Shown: positions 50,201 through 55,694, counted from the first letter of the stretch. The stretch is 64,000 nt of DNA from Microvelia longipes (GCA_018340805.1 JACMZG010001911.1:54017571-54081570), one strand, 5' to 3'. The notes: a model not told the origin generated them from the letters alone. Numbers and translations: made by a program.

Positions 50201-52982
50201 TTCAAAGAGTATTTACATTCACTCAACGATTTATTTTTAATCTAACTTGGTACATACATAACTACTGTTAGACGTCAATGTTATCTACCTGATTTGTATT
50301 ATATTTTGAATGTATTAATGAAATTAGCACAAATTGTTATTATTGCAGTGAACAACACCACAACAAAGAGGTAATTCGTATGTACGTACATACGTATATA
50401 TATACATGCTACATACAAATTACCTCTTTGTTGTGGTGTTGTTCACTGCAAATAATAACAATTGTGCTAATTTTCATTAATACATTAAAATATAATACAA
50501 ATCAGGTAGATAACATTGACGTCTAACAGTAGTTATGTATGTACCAAGTTAGATTAAAAATAAATCGTTGAGTGAATGTAAATACTCTTTGAGATCAACC
50601 AAAAGAGTGTGCAGATTACGGAAATAGGCTTCATTTATTACAAATCTGGCTAATTACTGAAAATTTTGAAAAAAAAGTTATAAAAAAAGTTTGTTGGTGA
50701 ACCAATGTTCTAGAAGGCCGTGGATTATTAGTAAACAAAATTAATAAAGGCACATAATTATTATTGACATATAATAAAGGAACATCAAAATAAATAATAC
50801 CTTCCTCCCATGTCTTTTACAAAAAACACTCTTCCTTTACTATGCTTATGCACTGTATTTCATTACTTAGTATATAAACATCATCGGAGATGACAGAATA
50901 ATAGTTAAAACCGGTCAGTTCCTTAACCTATAGGTTAATTGTAACCTATAGATCAATTATTAACCTATAGGTTATGTAACTTATAGGTTAATTGTAAACC
51001 TATAGATCAATTATTAACCTATAGGTTAATTGTAAACCTATAGGTAAATTATTAACCTACAGGTTAATTGTAAACCTATAGGTTAATTGTAAACCTAGAG
51101 GTTAATTATTAACCTATAGCTGTAGAAATGTTTGTTTTTTCACTTAAGTGATCGTGTTACTTTAATATGACTATGCTAAACATTGGAGAATAAGCCTTAC
51201 TAGTTGTAGATGGGAGTTCTTCTGGATGAGTTTCAATATTTTCTTCTTCCAATTTTGATTTTCTTCCCTGGAAATAAATAAAAATAGATTAAACAGGAGG
51301 CTACAGCAGTATGCTTTTACCTACAACTTTTTATCCCATTTTCTTACGAACTAACCCTGATTATATTACATTTTTCTCCCAAGGAGGAAGAAAAAATAAA
51401 CTTTCCACCCTTATAAAAAGGGAGGAAAGACCCTTATAATGGGCTATAAAATATTGTGAAAATAAGGGAGACTATTTTCTATGTTTTACATTAGACTACT
51501 GTTTGGTGCAAACCGTTAGACACTTGTGTTAAAATCTATAGATCCAAAGAACAAATCTAGCAAAAGAACCTCTGTTTTTATCATTTTCTAAAGAAAACAA
51601 AACTGAACAATATAATCTCTGCTAACAGATTAAAAATAATATTTGTATTAAAAAGACTGATAGGAAAATATAAGCTACTCACACTTTGTTTTGAGGTGCC
51701 CTTGCGAACAGGGACTTCTGGTTGACTGGAAAGAAATAAAAAATAGCATTAATTTGATTTTATGTAACTAATAACAAGTAATAAAAAGAATAAAGTTAAG
51801 TAGAATAATAAGTAATATAAAAAAAATGTAATGTTCAATTTACAATTCAAAGACAGACAGAATAATGGCTGAGCAGTTAGGATTTGAACTGAGTATGCAT
51901 CTGATGTTCTAACAACTAAGATACTTTGACAAGTTTCTTTTTAACAGACAAGAATAAGAGGTAAGCTGTCTAAAAGAAATTAAAGAACACCCAAAAATGT
52001 AATTTTTGCCAAGTCACTTTAACCAGTATGAGCACTATGTCAAATACATTTATTGTAGACAGTAATCAATAAAGTTATAATTTTTTTCAAGTTGCCATCT
52101 TCTTAGTCATTCTTATATTTTTTGTTTGCATTTTTCTTAAAATAAGAGTGGAAGAGTGAACCAATAGAGTGTCTCCTCTCACTGATTTACAGCAGATGTC
52201 AACTGATCAAAGATTACGTCTTCTGTATACAAGTAGAAATTACCTAGTGTGATGATGAGATACTCTTTTTCTTTTAGGTAGCGTGTGGGAGTCTATTAGA
52301 GTAGAACTATGACTCTCTGACGGATTAGTTTGATTTGAAAAAAAAGTTGCAGCCGACCCTCTCTTCCTTCCACCTTTACTTGATTTAACTAACACTCGAC
52401 CACCACTGAAACACAAACAAACGTAATAGTTTACATCACCATGCTTGATCTAATTAATTAATGTAGACTGAGATCACGGTAAAAAATCCATGCCCACTTA
52501 AACATCCTAGAGAATCCCATGGTTTCAAAGTAGCATCAGGAATCACAACAATCTGTGTCATCACACCTTGCCAGATGCTAAAATTCCTAAAGACCTATCT
52601 GATGAAAAAAGAAACCTATTGCATAAAATATTTAATTATTCATTAAAATCTTTAAATCATAAAACAACACAGTGATATGTTCTTATTGTGACCAATGGAT
52701 TATTGCAATTATCATGATCTGAGGACAAGGAAAGCAAGTCCAAAGTAGTGAGGATGAGAGAATTCAATAAGGTAAAAAGTTCTGAGGTGACCCATACCCA
52801 TTCTTTATATCAAAAAGTGTATTTTGTGGCTTGAGCAATCCTCTCTTCCCTTTACAACACTTCTAGTCTTTACATGGAAAAGTCCATTTTAATAAGAGAG
52901 GTTTTGGTTACCTAGCCGCTGGAAGAGGTGGCGGAGCAGAGTCAGGCTGGTGATGCCTCCCTTGACTAGCCTGTTCTGCCAT
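2213..52982 (-). CDS. TRIP12: TRIP12 / ctrip HECT-type E3 ubiquitin-protein ligase, complete coding region, 35 exons
   Basis: Large nuclear E3 ligase that accepts ubiquitin on a HECT cysteine and passes it to substrates. The family acts in the ubiquitin-fusion-degradation pathway and DNA-damage signalling, and in Drosophila (ctrip) it controls CLOCK levels. Coding exons, 5' to 3': 52982-52912, 52405-52244, 51725-51683, 51267-51201, 49730-49542, 47350-47216, 46289-46095, 44986-44822, 42367-42180, 41584-41396, 39291-39130, 38712-38590, 29323-29153, 28071-27841, 27275-27094, 26461-26299, 25264-25117, 24002-23808, 22632-22542, 21940-21807, 20582-20443, 19673-19482, 19059-18880, 16938-16762, 15325-15134, 14084-13876, 12970-12852, 11849-11653, 10996-10887, 10080-9825, 7716-7471, 7035-6850, 5801-5661, 4002-3693, 2409-2213. 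All introns are GT-AG, phases match throughout, and the sum is 5,856 nt (1,951 aa plus stop), close to the length of vertebrate TRIP12. The start is the first ATG after an in-frame TAG in the same exon. Identity is recognised from the vertebrate sequence along the whole length except the N-terminus. Confidence 0.96.
4185..4440 (-). mobile_element. 5S-rRNA-derived SINE-like copy 2
   Basis: Minus-strand AAGTTAAGTAGCATCAAGC and GGTCAGTGCCTGGATAGG with TGACC, then a longer tail ending GAGGATAAGTATAGCAAACC near 4190. It is the most complete copy in the window and lies in the intron after TRIP12 exon 33. Confidence 0.6.
5085..5345. repeat. Tandem repeat of about 30 bp
   Basis: Units of GGTCACAGGGTTATAACACT followed by CAAATAATTTA, with frequent small deletions, about 8 copies, in the intron between TRIP12 exons 33 and 34. 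Confidence 0.8.
6130..6650 (-). mobile_element. tRNA-derived SINE family 2, copy 1
   Basis: Shares with 40855-41295 and 53470-54025 the blocks GAGGTGATAGACCACC, CGTTGTTGGGCCC, TGCCCCACTGCCAGA-like sequence and CCTAAATTTTGCC with CATTTAGGGTTA. The order reads as an old SINE on the minus strand, partly scrambled, with no coding content. Confidence 0.45.
7100..7405. repeat. Hairpin MITE family, copy 1
   Basis: Two arms of about 120 bp are near-perfect inverted copies: GTCTCTCC, CTTTATTGGCAAAG, CTTTCAACCTAA, GAGGCCATCATCAGTGC on the left and their complement on the right, around a short loop (about 7205-7235). A conserved single-copy end, GACTCCATTC then TGCTCATTCTACTG, follows on the right. Confidence 0.75.
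8645..8832 (+). mobile_element. tRNA-derived SINE family 2, short copy
   Basis: A-box-like GTGTAATAGTTGGCATG and B-box-like AAATTCGATCC about 45 bp apart, ending in GGTGATCTATCACCTCTCC, the same end as the longer copies. It abuts the LINE fragment starting at about 8840, so the two may be one composite. Confidence 0.45.
8840..9440 (+). mobile_element. LINE 3' fragment (Jockey/CR1-like reverse transcriptase C-terminus)
   Basis: A 90-residue open stretch (8926-9198) contains [15 protein letters not shown], the characteristic C-terminal segment after the reverse transcriptase of Jockey/CR1-type LINEs. Just upstream, [11 protein letters not shown] can be read. It is followed by a non-coding tail ending in an AATAAA-rich run near 9420-9435. 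It is 5'-truncated, as expected of an incomplete retrotransposition product, and lies in a TRIP12 intron in the opposite orientation. Confidence 0.75.
9481..9796. mobile_element. MITE family C, copy 1
   Basis: About 316 bp with ends CATAGAGATATATTACTAG and complement. The interior includes TTTGAAACATCGAAAAAGTA and GGAGGAGGTTTCAATGAGG, which recur reversed in the copy at 22771-23090. The right edge has a C-run (9769-9779) next to TRIP12 exon 30. Confidence 0.6.
10430..10505. repeat. CG/CA simple repeat
   Basis: (CG)n then (CA)n at 10430-10460, followed by a duplicated GCTTGTGTGTGAC around a T-run, immediately before the mariner relic. Confidence 0.7.
10509..10850 (+). pseudogene. Mariner-family transposase relic (C-terminal part)
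   Basis: Reading from 10513 gives PQPPYSPDL then [17 protein letters not shown], the block around the last catalytic Asp of mariner transposases. After several stops comes [12 protein letters not shown], the usual C-terminus. TAG or TGA codons at about 10603, 10678 and 10717 show decay. An A-rich segment with CTTTTTGAACA-type sequence follows and may be the 3' terminal repeat. It is plus-strand, in a TRIP12 intron. Confidence 0.75.
10887..26461 (-). CDS. TRIP12: TRIP12 exons 16-29: conserved central region
   Basis: Residues about 758-1507, fourteen exons. Recognisable TRIP12 landmarks are [15 protein letters not shown] (exon 16), [16 protein letters not shown] (17), [12 protein letters not shown] (21), [17 protein letters not shown] (22), [12 protein letters not shown] and [11 protein letters not shown] (24), [20 protein letters not shown] (25), [16 protein letters not shown] (26), KMDELWNDG (27-28) and [17 protein letters not shown] (29). 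Exons 18-20 form an acidic/Ser/Pro/Thr-rich linker that is less conserved. Exon 19 is only 91 nt, and its acceptor lies just downstream of a 5S-derived SINE-like copy. A decayed duplicate of the 3' part of exon 23 lies in the next intron (18595-18700). Confidence 0.94.
11100..11180 (-). repeat. Fragment of the 5S-SINE tail
   Basis: Minus-strand GAGTGAAGTAAGTCTG and GAATAAGCGTAGCAAATCCA resemble the shared tail of the 5S-derived copies. No 5S-like head is attached. Confidence 0.35.
12238..12745 (-). mobile_element. Long tRNA-derived SINE, second copy
   Basis: Same family as 47793-49195: A box TAGCTCAGTGGTAGAGC, B box GGTTTAAATCC, then the shared body segments CCTCAATATGAGGT, GTTTTACGTGGTTTCCTTGG and GACTTTCAGGT, ending near 12238. 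It lies in a TRIP12 intron in the gene's own orientation. An 80-codon open stretch inside it is a pseudo-ORF of the SINE head. Confidence 0.7.
13100..13676 (-). mobile_element. Degenerate Copia-like LTR retrotransposon relic
   Basis: On the minus strand a fragment around 13380-13300 reads [19 protein letters not shown], the end of a Copia-type RNase H. A G-run and TGTTGGATTC (about 13200) follow, the usual Copia LTR start. A second TGTTGGATTC stretch at about 13676, followed by the same GACATAT-containing sequence, is the probable other LTR. Most of the internal region is gone, and the LTR-like parts have been expanded by (AT)n tracts (13503-13552, 13564-13622). Confidence 0.5.
13503..13622. 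repeat. (AT)n microsatellite
   Basis: Two long TA runs (13503-13548 and 13564-13622) separated by a T-run. The translated Tyr-Ile repeats across it are an artefact. Confidence 0.9.
13676..13795 (+). mobile_element. 5S-rRNA-derived SINE-like copy 4 (tail only)
   Basis: GGGTGACCACTGG, the 3' end of the 5S-like block, followed by the family tail GAGGGAAGCGAG and GAGGATGAG with AGCAAATCC. The 5' part is missing exactly where the Copia-LTR-like sequence begins (about 13675), suggesting that element inserted into the SINE. Confidence 0.45.
14716..15037. repeat. Hairpin MITE family, copy 2
   Basis: The same arms and right-hand end as the copy at 7100-7405, with scattered differences. The core includes the GGGTCAGACATACCTAGTAAG segment also found in copy 1. 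Confidence 0.75.
17441..17664. repeat. Fold-back palindrome with strand-skewed arms
   Basis: Left arm TTGGTTAATACC onward is G-rich; the right arm is its C-rich complement ending GGTATTAACCAA. The arms are about 100 bp with a loop around TTAATATTATACAT (about 17551). It is a MITE-like element with one purine-rich and one pyrimidine-rich arm. Confidence 0.7.
18595..18700 (-). pseudogene. Decayed partial duplicate of TRIP12 exon 23 with its splice donor
   Basis: About 100 bp matching the end of exon 23 plus the start of the following intron (18855-18955), displaced by about 260 bp. The first 40-odd bases, including the donor (CCT then GTAAGT), are identical; about 8 mismatches occur in the next 50. 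In the exon frame the copy carries TAG and TGA, so it cannot be a functional alternative exon. Confidence 0.75.
20114..20202. repeat. (AT)n microsatellite
   Basis: About 90 bp of alternating TA, flanked on the left by a CA run, in the intron after TRIP12 exon 21 (transcript order). Confidence 0.9.
20840..21013. mobile_element. MITE family B, copy 1
   Basis: About 174 bp with ends TAGTACGACACACGGC and its complement, and inner arms CTAAAATCAGTTGACAGC. Related copies are at 34798-34973 and 55538-55693. No coding capacity; TA borders suggest a Tc1/mariner-type origin. Confidence 0.65.
21455..21775. repeat. Pyrimidine-rich CTCACTTACTCTCT repeats
   Basis: Irregular units such as CTCACTTACTCTCTATACC on the plus strand, so the pre-mRNA of TRIP12 is GA-rich here, just 5' (in transcript order downstream of exon 20's donor by about 30 nt). 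Confidence 0.75.
22655..22765 (-). mobile_element. 5S-rRNA-derived SINE-like copy 3 (head)
   Basis: Minus-strand AAGTTAAGCAGCATTGGG, GCCAGTGCCGTGATGGG and TGAC. Its 3' side runs directly into the acceptor region of TRIP12 exon 19 (22632), so SINE-derived sequence may supply part of the branch/polypyrimidine region. Confidence 0.55.
22771..23090. mobile_element. MITE family C, copy 2
   Basis: Same ends (CATAGAGATATATACTAG and complement) and shared interior as 9481-9796 but in opposite orientation. It lies beside the 5S-derived SINE copy at 22655-22765. Confidence 0.6.
27094..28071 (-). CDS. TRIP12: TRIP12 exons 14-15: WWE domain
   Basis: Residues about 621-758. The domain core reads [18 protein letters not shown] in exon 14 and continues into exon 15 with a [18 protein letters not shown] segment. 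WWE domains bind poly-ADP-ribose, linking ubiquitination to PARP signalling; this is family knowledge, not shown by the DNA. The defining Trp-Gln-Trp is present, as are the later Trp and the Tyr-Thr-Val-Asp-Phe strand. Exon 14 ends at phase 0 and exon 15 at phase 2, with a GTAATATT donor that departs from the usual GTAAGT. Confidence 0.95.
28231..29035. repeat. 81-bp minisatellite, about 10 units
   Basis: The unit begins GAAAGCTACTTGTACAATCA and ends AGCAACTTGTTAGCC. Some units lack internal segments (about 28560-28610 and 28760-28850). It lies between TRIP12 exons 13 and 14; no ORF spans it. Confidence 0.85.
29153..44986 (-). CDS. TRIP12: TRIP12 exons 8-13: armadillo-type repeat domain
   Basis: Residues about 288-620. 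Exon 8 carries the hallmark segment [18 protein letters not shown]. Exons 9-13 carry the alpha-helical ARM repeats, with strings such as [19 protein letters not shown] and [16 protein letters not shown] that match TRIP12 nearly residue for residue. In this family the ARM array binds substrates or partners. Exon boundaries are 44986-44822, 42367-42180, 41584-41396, 39291-39130, 38712-38590 and 29323-29153. Exons 12 and 13 are separated by the 9.3-kb intron that holds two plus-strand genes. The join across it (LTNLQQL then LVVSPPI) is continuous with the family sequence, so no exon is missing there. Confidence 0.95.
29916..29951 (+). promoter_or_regulatory. TATA box and initiator of the first nested gene
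   Basis: TATATAAAG at 29916-29924 is followed by TTCAGA at 29946-29951. The roughly 30-bp spacing is that of a TATA box and an arthropod initiator (TCAGT-like). The 9-nt coding exon begins about 60 bp downstream, at 30009. Inferred from sequence only. Confidence 0.55.
30009..32435 (+). CDS. Small secreted Lys/Gln-rich protein of unknown function, nested in a TRIP12 intron
   Basis: Two-exon model: 30009-30017 (ATG TAT AAA, donor GTAAGT at 30018) joined in phase 0 to 32013-32435 (acceptor TTGATTTTCAG). It gives 143 residues beginning [19 protein letters not shown], a clear signal peptide with probable cleavage after about residue 20. The mature part has a Lys/Gln/Leu/Ile-rich helical stretch (about residues 25-80) followed by a Ser/Pro/His-containing tail ending SVGISYK. 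There is no cysteine and no domain I recognise. A poly-A signal AATAAA lies at 32581-32586. The gene is antisense to TRIP12, inside the 9.3-kb intron, and shares its promoter and exon layout with the gene at 35674-37427. The join to the distant 9-nt exon is inferred; exon 2 alone is an uninterrupted frame. Insect structural or cuticle-associated secreted proteins often have this layout, but I assign no function. Confidence 0.72.
30185..30530. repeat. AT-rich tandem repeat of about 60 bp
   Basis: Recurring ACATGTAATAATAATTACAA, TTAATTACT and GCATGTAATAATAATG segments, about 5-6 units, within intron 1 of the first nested gene. Confidence 0.6.
30833..31145. repeat. Hairpin MITE family, variant copy with a different core
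   Basis: Outer arms as in the two other copies (GAAGTCTCTCCACAAAA, AGCAAAGCGCTTTCAACCTAA, CATCATCAGTGC), but the inner stem is unrelated (TAGCCGTTGAA and GATAGATGAGTCTTATAGATC with complements). The whole is still an almost perfect palindrome. It sits in intron 1 of the first nested gene. Confidence 0.7.
31146..32000. other. Intron of the first nested gene, no gene seen
   Basis: AT-rich, including a dispersed non-coding repeat (around 31260-31340, with GCCAAGTTTCATCTCATT) that has relatives near 2030, 34090, 38870, 45610 and 59950. A CG-richer patch at 31600-31690 has no identifiable coding content. Confidence 0.4.
33010..33690. mobile_element. Tc1/pogo-like MITE, copy 1 (contains a nested palindrome)
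   Basis: Ends resemble TTACAGTSTATCG in inverted orientation, with TA at both borders as in Tc1/mariner-type insertions. The internal sequence matches, in reverse, the copy at 57329-57736 (for example the GGAGGTTATTTCCCTACAG block). A separate fold-back element (33220-33436) is inserted in it. Confidence 0.65.
33220..33436. repeat. Palindromic MITE nested inside the Tc1/pogo-like copy
   Basis: Arms GACACAATATAATTGTGCGA and GATGGAACAGTTCCCAGATG with near-perfect complements across about 90 bp per arm, centred at about 33325. It is absent from the corresponding place in the copy at 57329-57736. Confidence 0.75.
34798..34973. mobile_element. MITE family B, copy 2
   Basis: Same terminal block (GACACACAGCTAAAATCAGT and complement) as 20840-21013. 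It lies in intron 1 region between the two nested genes. Confidence 0.6.
35594..35627 (+). promoter_or_regulatory. TATA box and TCAGT initiator of the second nested gene
   Basis: TATAAATA at about 35594-35601 is followed by TCAGT at 35623-35627, 29-30 bp apart, the canonical arthropod arrangement. Exon 1 would run from about 35625 to 35682 and includes the ATG at 35674. Confidence 0.6.
35674..37427 (+). CDS. Small secreted Gly/His/Tyr-rich, cuticle-like protein nested in a TRIP12 intron
   Basis: Two-exon model: 35674-35682 (ATG TAT GGG, donor GTAAGT at 35683) joined in phase 0 to 37041-37427 (acceptor CCTGTTTCAG). It encodes 131 residues starting [19 protein letters not shown], a signal peptide with likely cleavage around residues 17-19. 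The mature protein is rich in His, Tyr, Gly, Ser and Val, with a [11 protein letters not shown] start. Two copies of the 16-residue unit [16 protein letters not shown] follow, and the end is [13 protein letters not shown]. This composition is typical of insect cuticle or other extracellular structural proteins. There is no chitin-binding R&R consensus. The short first exon ending just after the start codons is common in insect cuticle-protein genes. The ATA opening exon 2 aligns with the ATT opening exon 2 of the neighbouring nested gene. Confidence 0.75.
36240..36585. repeat. (AT)n and (AATAT)n microsatellite cluster
   Basis: Alternating TA with AATAT interruptions, split by unique sequence at 36300-36395, in the intron of the second nested gene. 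Confidence 0.85.
37515..38190 (+). mobile_element. LINE 3' fragment, decayed reverse transcriptase C-terminus
   Basis: Reading across several frameshifts and stops gives a run including [28 protein letters not shown] and PVWSP, the region after the catalytic motif of Jockey/CR1-type reverse transcriptases. The tail contains AATAAA near 38180. It lies about 90 bp downstream of the second nested gene, inside the same TRIP12 intron. Confidence 0.7.
40790..41295 (-). mobile_element. tRNA-derived SINE family 2, copy 2
   Basis: Minus-strand head with a tRNA-like B box (GAGTTCAATCC, about 41250) followed by the family body, including CCTAAATTTTGCC (plus-strand sense) and the CACGTTGTTAGACC block. 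It fills the intron between TRIP12 exons 10 and 11. Confidence 0.5.
42710..43406. repeat. Large composite fold-back element (arms about 300 bp)
   Basis: The left arm starts TCTGGCGCGGTGGTCCGCAT and the right arm ends with its complement. Within each arm a second, related block (CCGCGGTGGTCCGCTGTC) repeats the outer one, so each arm is itself a diverged tandem of about 105-bp units plus unique sequence. The loop is about 43010-43110. There is no ORF. It occupies much of the intron between TRIP12 exons 8 and 9. Confidence 0.75.
43507..43860. repeat. 151-bp tandem duplication with a third partial unit
   Basis: CGACACCCTACTC at about 43555 and 43706 (period about 151), and TCGACTTCGGACCGGTTTCA at both ends of the second unit. 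A tRNA-like B box on the minus strand (GGTTCAAATCC, about 43467) abuts it, so it may be the body of a SINE. Confidence 0.6.
44058..44292. repeat. (AT)n microsatellite
   Basis: About 235 bp of TA/AATAT repeats between TRIP12 exons 8 and 9. A tRNA-like B box (GAGGTTCGAATTCC) lies at about 44363 just to the right, so it may sit inside an old SINE. Confidence 0.85.
46095..52982 (-). CDS. TRIP12: TRIP12 exons 1-7: disordered N-terminal region
   Basis: Residues about 1-287 begin [11 protein letters not shown]. The segment is rich in Ser, Lys, Arg and Gly with no globular fold visible. It includes a basic KRKR cluster near the end of exon 2 and a long Ser/Lys run in exon 5 that could serve as nuclear-localisation signals. 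Vertebrate TRIP12 has the same kind of Ser-rich, basic tail here but little alignable sequence, so the exon calls rest on splice signals and unbroken reading frame. Exon 7 ends with an Ala-Asp-Asp-Gln-Pro stretch resembling the Met-Ala-Asp region ahead of the conserved core. Exons 3 (43 nt) and 4 (67 nt) are very short, so a missed or alternative small exon in this part is possible. Confidence 0.85.
47428..47692. repeat. Imperfect palindromic MITE-like element
   Basis: Left AGCTAGCTTTTAATTTTAAC then AGAGCATCAT, and right ATGATGCTCTGTTAAA with AAGCTGGCT, form inverted ends. Inside, CTAGAGGTTTGTAG and CAACCTCTAGA also pair. It lies between TRIP12 exon 6 and the SINE at 47793. Confidence 0.5.
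47793..49195 (+). mobile_element. Long tRNA-derived SINE, split by a LINE insertion
   Basis: The head at about 47797-47865 contains an RNA polymerase III A box (TAGCTCAGTGGTAGAGC) and B box (GGTTCAAATC) like a tRNA, but the anticodon stem does not pair, so it is not a working tRNA gene. The body continues after the LINE at about 48590 and ends near GCTTCCTAGATGATTG (about 49193). Without the insertion the copy is about 780 bp. It is closely similar to the minus-strand copy at 12240-12745, which lacks a middle portion. Confidence 0.7.
47973..48590 (+). mobile_element. LINE 3' fragment inserted into a tRNA-derived SINE
   Basis: An open stretch to 48501 carries a reverse-transcriptase C-terminal segment ([17 protein letters not shown]) and a Leu/Lys-rich tail, then ends with a (TTA)n repeat at about 48572-48588. 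On both sides the flanking SINE sequence is that of the intact copy at 12240-12745, and TACTAA occurs at both borders, consistent with a 6-bp target-site duplication. The apparent 229-residue ORF beginning at 47812 is a fusion of SINE and LINE sequence, not a host gene. Confidence 0.75.
50074..50728. repeat. Large fold-back element (arms about 310 bp)
   Basis: The left arm beginning ATCCACGGCTTCTAGAACAT is matched by its complement ending near 50728, with few differences. The centre (about 50385-50410) is itself an alternating ACGTACATACGTATATA stretch. It lies between TRIP12 exons 4 and 5. Confidence 0.75.
50920..51122. repeat. Tandem repeat built on the palindrome CCTATAGG
   Basis: About a dozen units of roughly 16-18 bp (AACCTATAGGTTAATTGT with variants CTATAGATCAATTATT), in the TRIP12 intron between exons 4 and 5, about 80 bp from exon 4. 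Confidence 0.8.
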
Positions 52983-53040
52983 AGACTTCAGTATCCCACC
53001 AGTTAGGCATGCCACAATCAACTATACTATGCTATTGCAC
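52983..53040 (-). other. TRIP12: TRIP12 5' UTR part of the first coding exon
   Basis: Upstream of the start codon, minus-strand sequence from 53040 follows a good splice acceptor (TTTGTGTTATAG). It contains an in-frame TAG before the ATG, so translation cannot begin further up in this frame. A non-coding first exon is therefore expected between here and about 60.9 kb. One good donor-like site (CAAG then GTATGT) lies near 58042 on the minus strand, but nothing confirms it. Confidence 0.6.
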
Positions 53041-53464
53041 CTATAACACAAACGAAATAACATTAAAACTAATTTAACGAAATAACATTAAAACTAATCC
53101 AATAGGGTTTAAGCAGGTTGGTAGTCCACACTAAAATTATAAACAATAATGTTAAAATGTATGATTTATCATATGTAACATAAAGCTCATTAACTATTAG
53201 AAATTAATTGACATTTAATAAATCATTACATTAGGTACTAAAGAATAGAATAATATAATATTAGTGTTCCAACCTACATAACTCAATTCTTTGATTGTTA
53301 ACAAATTAAAAATGGCAACACAAGGACATTGGGCCTTTATATAATTTCACATGAACTGGTGTGCACTACTTTACTCTATTTTTTCAACACTTAACTTTTT
53401 TATAAAGCAATCTAGGGTAAACTAATTAAAATTATGAAATTATTGCCAGGAATTAGAGTAAATA

Positions 53465-54028
53465 GATATTAGTAGTAATATGGGGGGGGGGGAGTGGCAG
53501 TAACTACCAGGCAAGTAGATCACGTTGTTGGGCCCTTTTTGCCAGCTCCCTAAGATGATAGTGTTCTACTCCTTTTAATTTCAAGTGTAGGTATATTTCA
53601 TCTAATCTAGACAGAAGAGCTGTGAATTTCTATGGTTCCTCTCATGCTTTTTTCAAGCAATCATACATATTTTCACCGACTCTAACAGTCTAGTGAAAAC
53701 TAGGAACAACACATACCCTCCATACACTTTAAACTACAAGGCACACACACTATAGTATTATAATGAATCTAAATTTTCATCATGAAGGGTCCTAAATTTT
53801 GCCTATACCCAGTTTCATTTAGGGTAAGGGATCTTTAACGAGCACCTGACAATGAACAGGCTCGAGACCACCGGCTTTACGTCTCTTCTGAAGGACGTGG
53901 TACACAGAATTTGTATCCCTCTCATAAAAATCCTAGAGGCCATAAATAAACTGGGAAGTTTAAAGTCCATTCATTCTGTGTATTGGCCACGTACCTTAAC
54001 CACTACACCACGGGTGACTCCTCCCCCG
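53465..54028 (-). mobile_element. tRNA-derived SINE family 2, copy 3
   Basis: The minus-strand head begins CACCCGTGGTGTAGTGGTTA, a tRNA-like A box. The body again has the CCTAAATTTTGCC block (plus sense) and CACGTTGTTGGGCCC near 53520, ending at a G-run (about 53482-53490). It lies just upstream of TRIP12's first coding exon, in the 5' UTR intron. Confidence 0.55.
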
Positions 54029-55537
54029 TAATATCTATTTATACTAATAAATAGATATTAGTAATAGTTATTAATAATACTATAATTCTATTATAGTAAT
54101 AGAAGCAATCTTGGGAAAAAATGTCGTTTAAATGATGAAATTATTGCCAGGAATTAGAGTAAATAGTTATTTTTTTATTAATCTACACAATGTAAAGTAA
54201 AATATCACAGGAGTAGTTGATAGTTTAAAATTATTTTAGTTTTAAATAAATAAGTACATATTTAACCTTTCAGTTGGGACTATTGAATCCGATTATAAGC
54301 AACATGTGACATTATGATTACTATAACCAGAGCTCTATTAACTCTATTTTTATTAAAGATATCACATATTAATAACAGAATAACTATTAGCTCAAATTCT
54401 ACATAATAATTTCATAATTTGAAAGAAAGTTACTCTAGTGTGAACAAGAGTAACGAGCCGAACTAGTCATTTCTCACTATTTATAAGTACCAGTTAACCT
54501 TAATCACATAGAATGGAAAATTGTACTTCTCCTTACTTTAAAATATAGGATCAATTGGAAAGCTACGAAGAATCGGTAAGCAACCTCAGAATTGAAAATG
54601 TCAATTTTGGCAAATTTTTGCGGTGAAGGTGGAATAGAAAACCATTTTGAAACCCATTTGAAACCCTTACTCACACACTCCTCCTTCATGTTGATACTTT
54701 AAATTTTTAAGTTATAAGCAAAATAAGCTAAAAACGCTTATTTAAGTATGCAAAGTAAAATGATAAGAAAAAACAAGCAAAGTTAAGCTGAAATTTTCAG
54801 AAAATATGTTTTAAACTAATTTGAGCTCTAACTTAAAAATTCATGAGATTTTATGAGATTAAGGTGTGGTGGTTTTGAAAACTGTTTTAACTTGGCCGTT
54901 TTTCTATGGTGTGCTTTACACCTAAATGCACCCAGTCAGCACCACTATCCTTAGGTAAACTGTGTCAAATAGCTTATAGACTAGTCAAAACAAAAAGCAC
55001 TAATTTTGCTTAGAGTATGTGGAACATTATCGTGCATAATAAAAGGAGCTTTAATAATTTAACAAAATGAGCTTGGTCCGTCAGAACACTGTCCATACTT
55101 TTTAAAGGAAACTTAAAGCAAATGTTAACACAGAAAGTGTTACTCTGTAAAGGACTTTTTTGCCATTTATTTATTCTAAACTTGTTTTTGGGCTTAGTAT
55201 TGTTCGATTTTGAATGATAACCAAAATAATAAACACAACAGACACATAAACAGCACTGAATAACAAAAATAGTAAATTATTATTTGCTTATAAAATTTAA
55301 TATGATTGTCCACAGTCGCTTAATTTTTTTAAGCATGAGACAAATCATTAATTGGTACCTGACCAAAATTATGCCTTGCCTTTTCCCTGAATACAGCTTA
55401 CAATATAAACAAACAATTTAATACACAAACAAAATGTGTAAGTATACACATATAAAGAACCGTGTATGTCTAATGAAGAGGTGAAAGCAGTCAAATACAG
55501 GGAGGACAGCTCACCTAAATGAATACAGTTACAGAAT

Positions 55538-55693
55538 AGCATACGGTTATAATCAGTTGATAGCTTGGGAATAAAGTGTTGAAGAACCAATGAGGTTGGA
55601 CCGTTATGAAATTGTGGGCGTGGTTTAACATCCAGAACCTCATTGGCTTTCTATCATTACTTTCCCATGCTGTCGATTGATTATAATCATAAC
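55538..55693. mobile_element. MITE family B, copy 3 (diverged)
   Basis: Ends related to family B (ACGGTTATAATCAGTTGATAGC and complement) and the shared internal block GGTTTAACATCCAG. Confidence 0.55.
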
Positions 55694-55694
55694 T

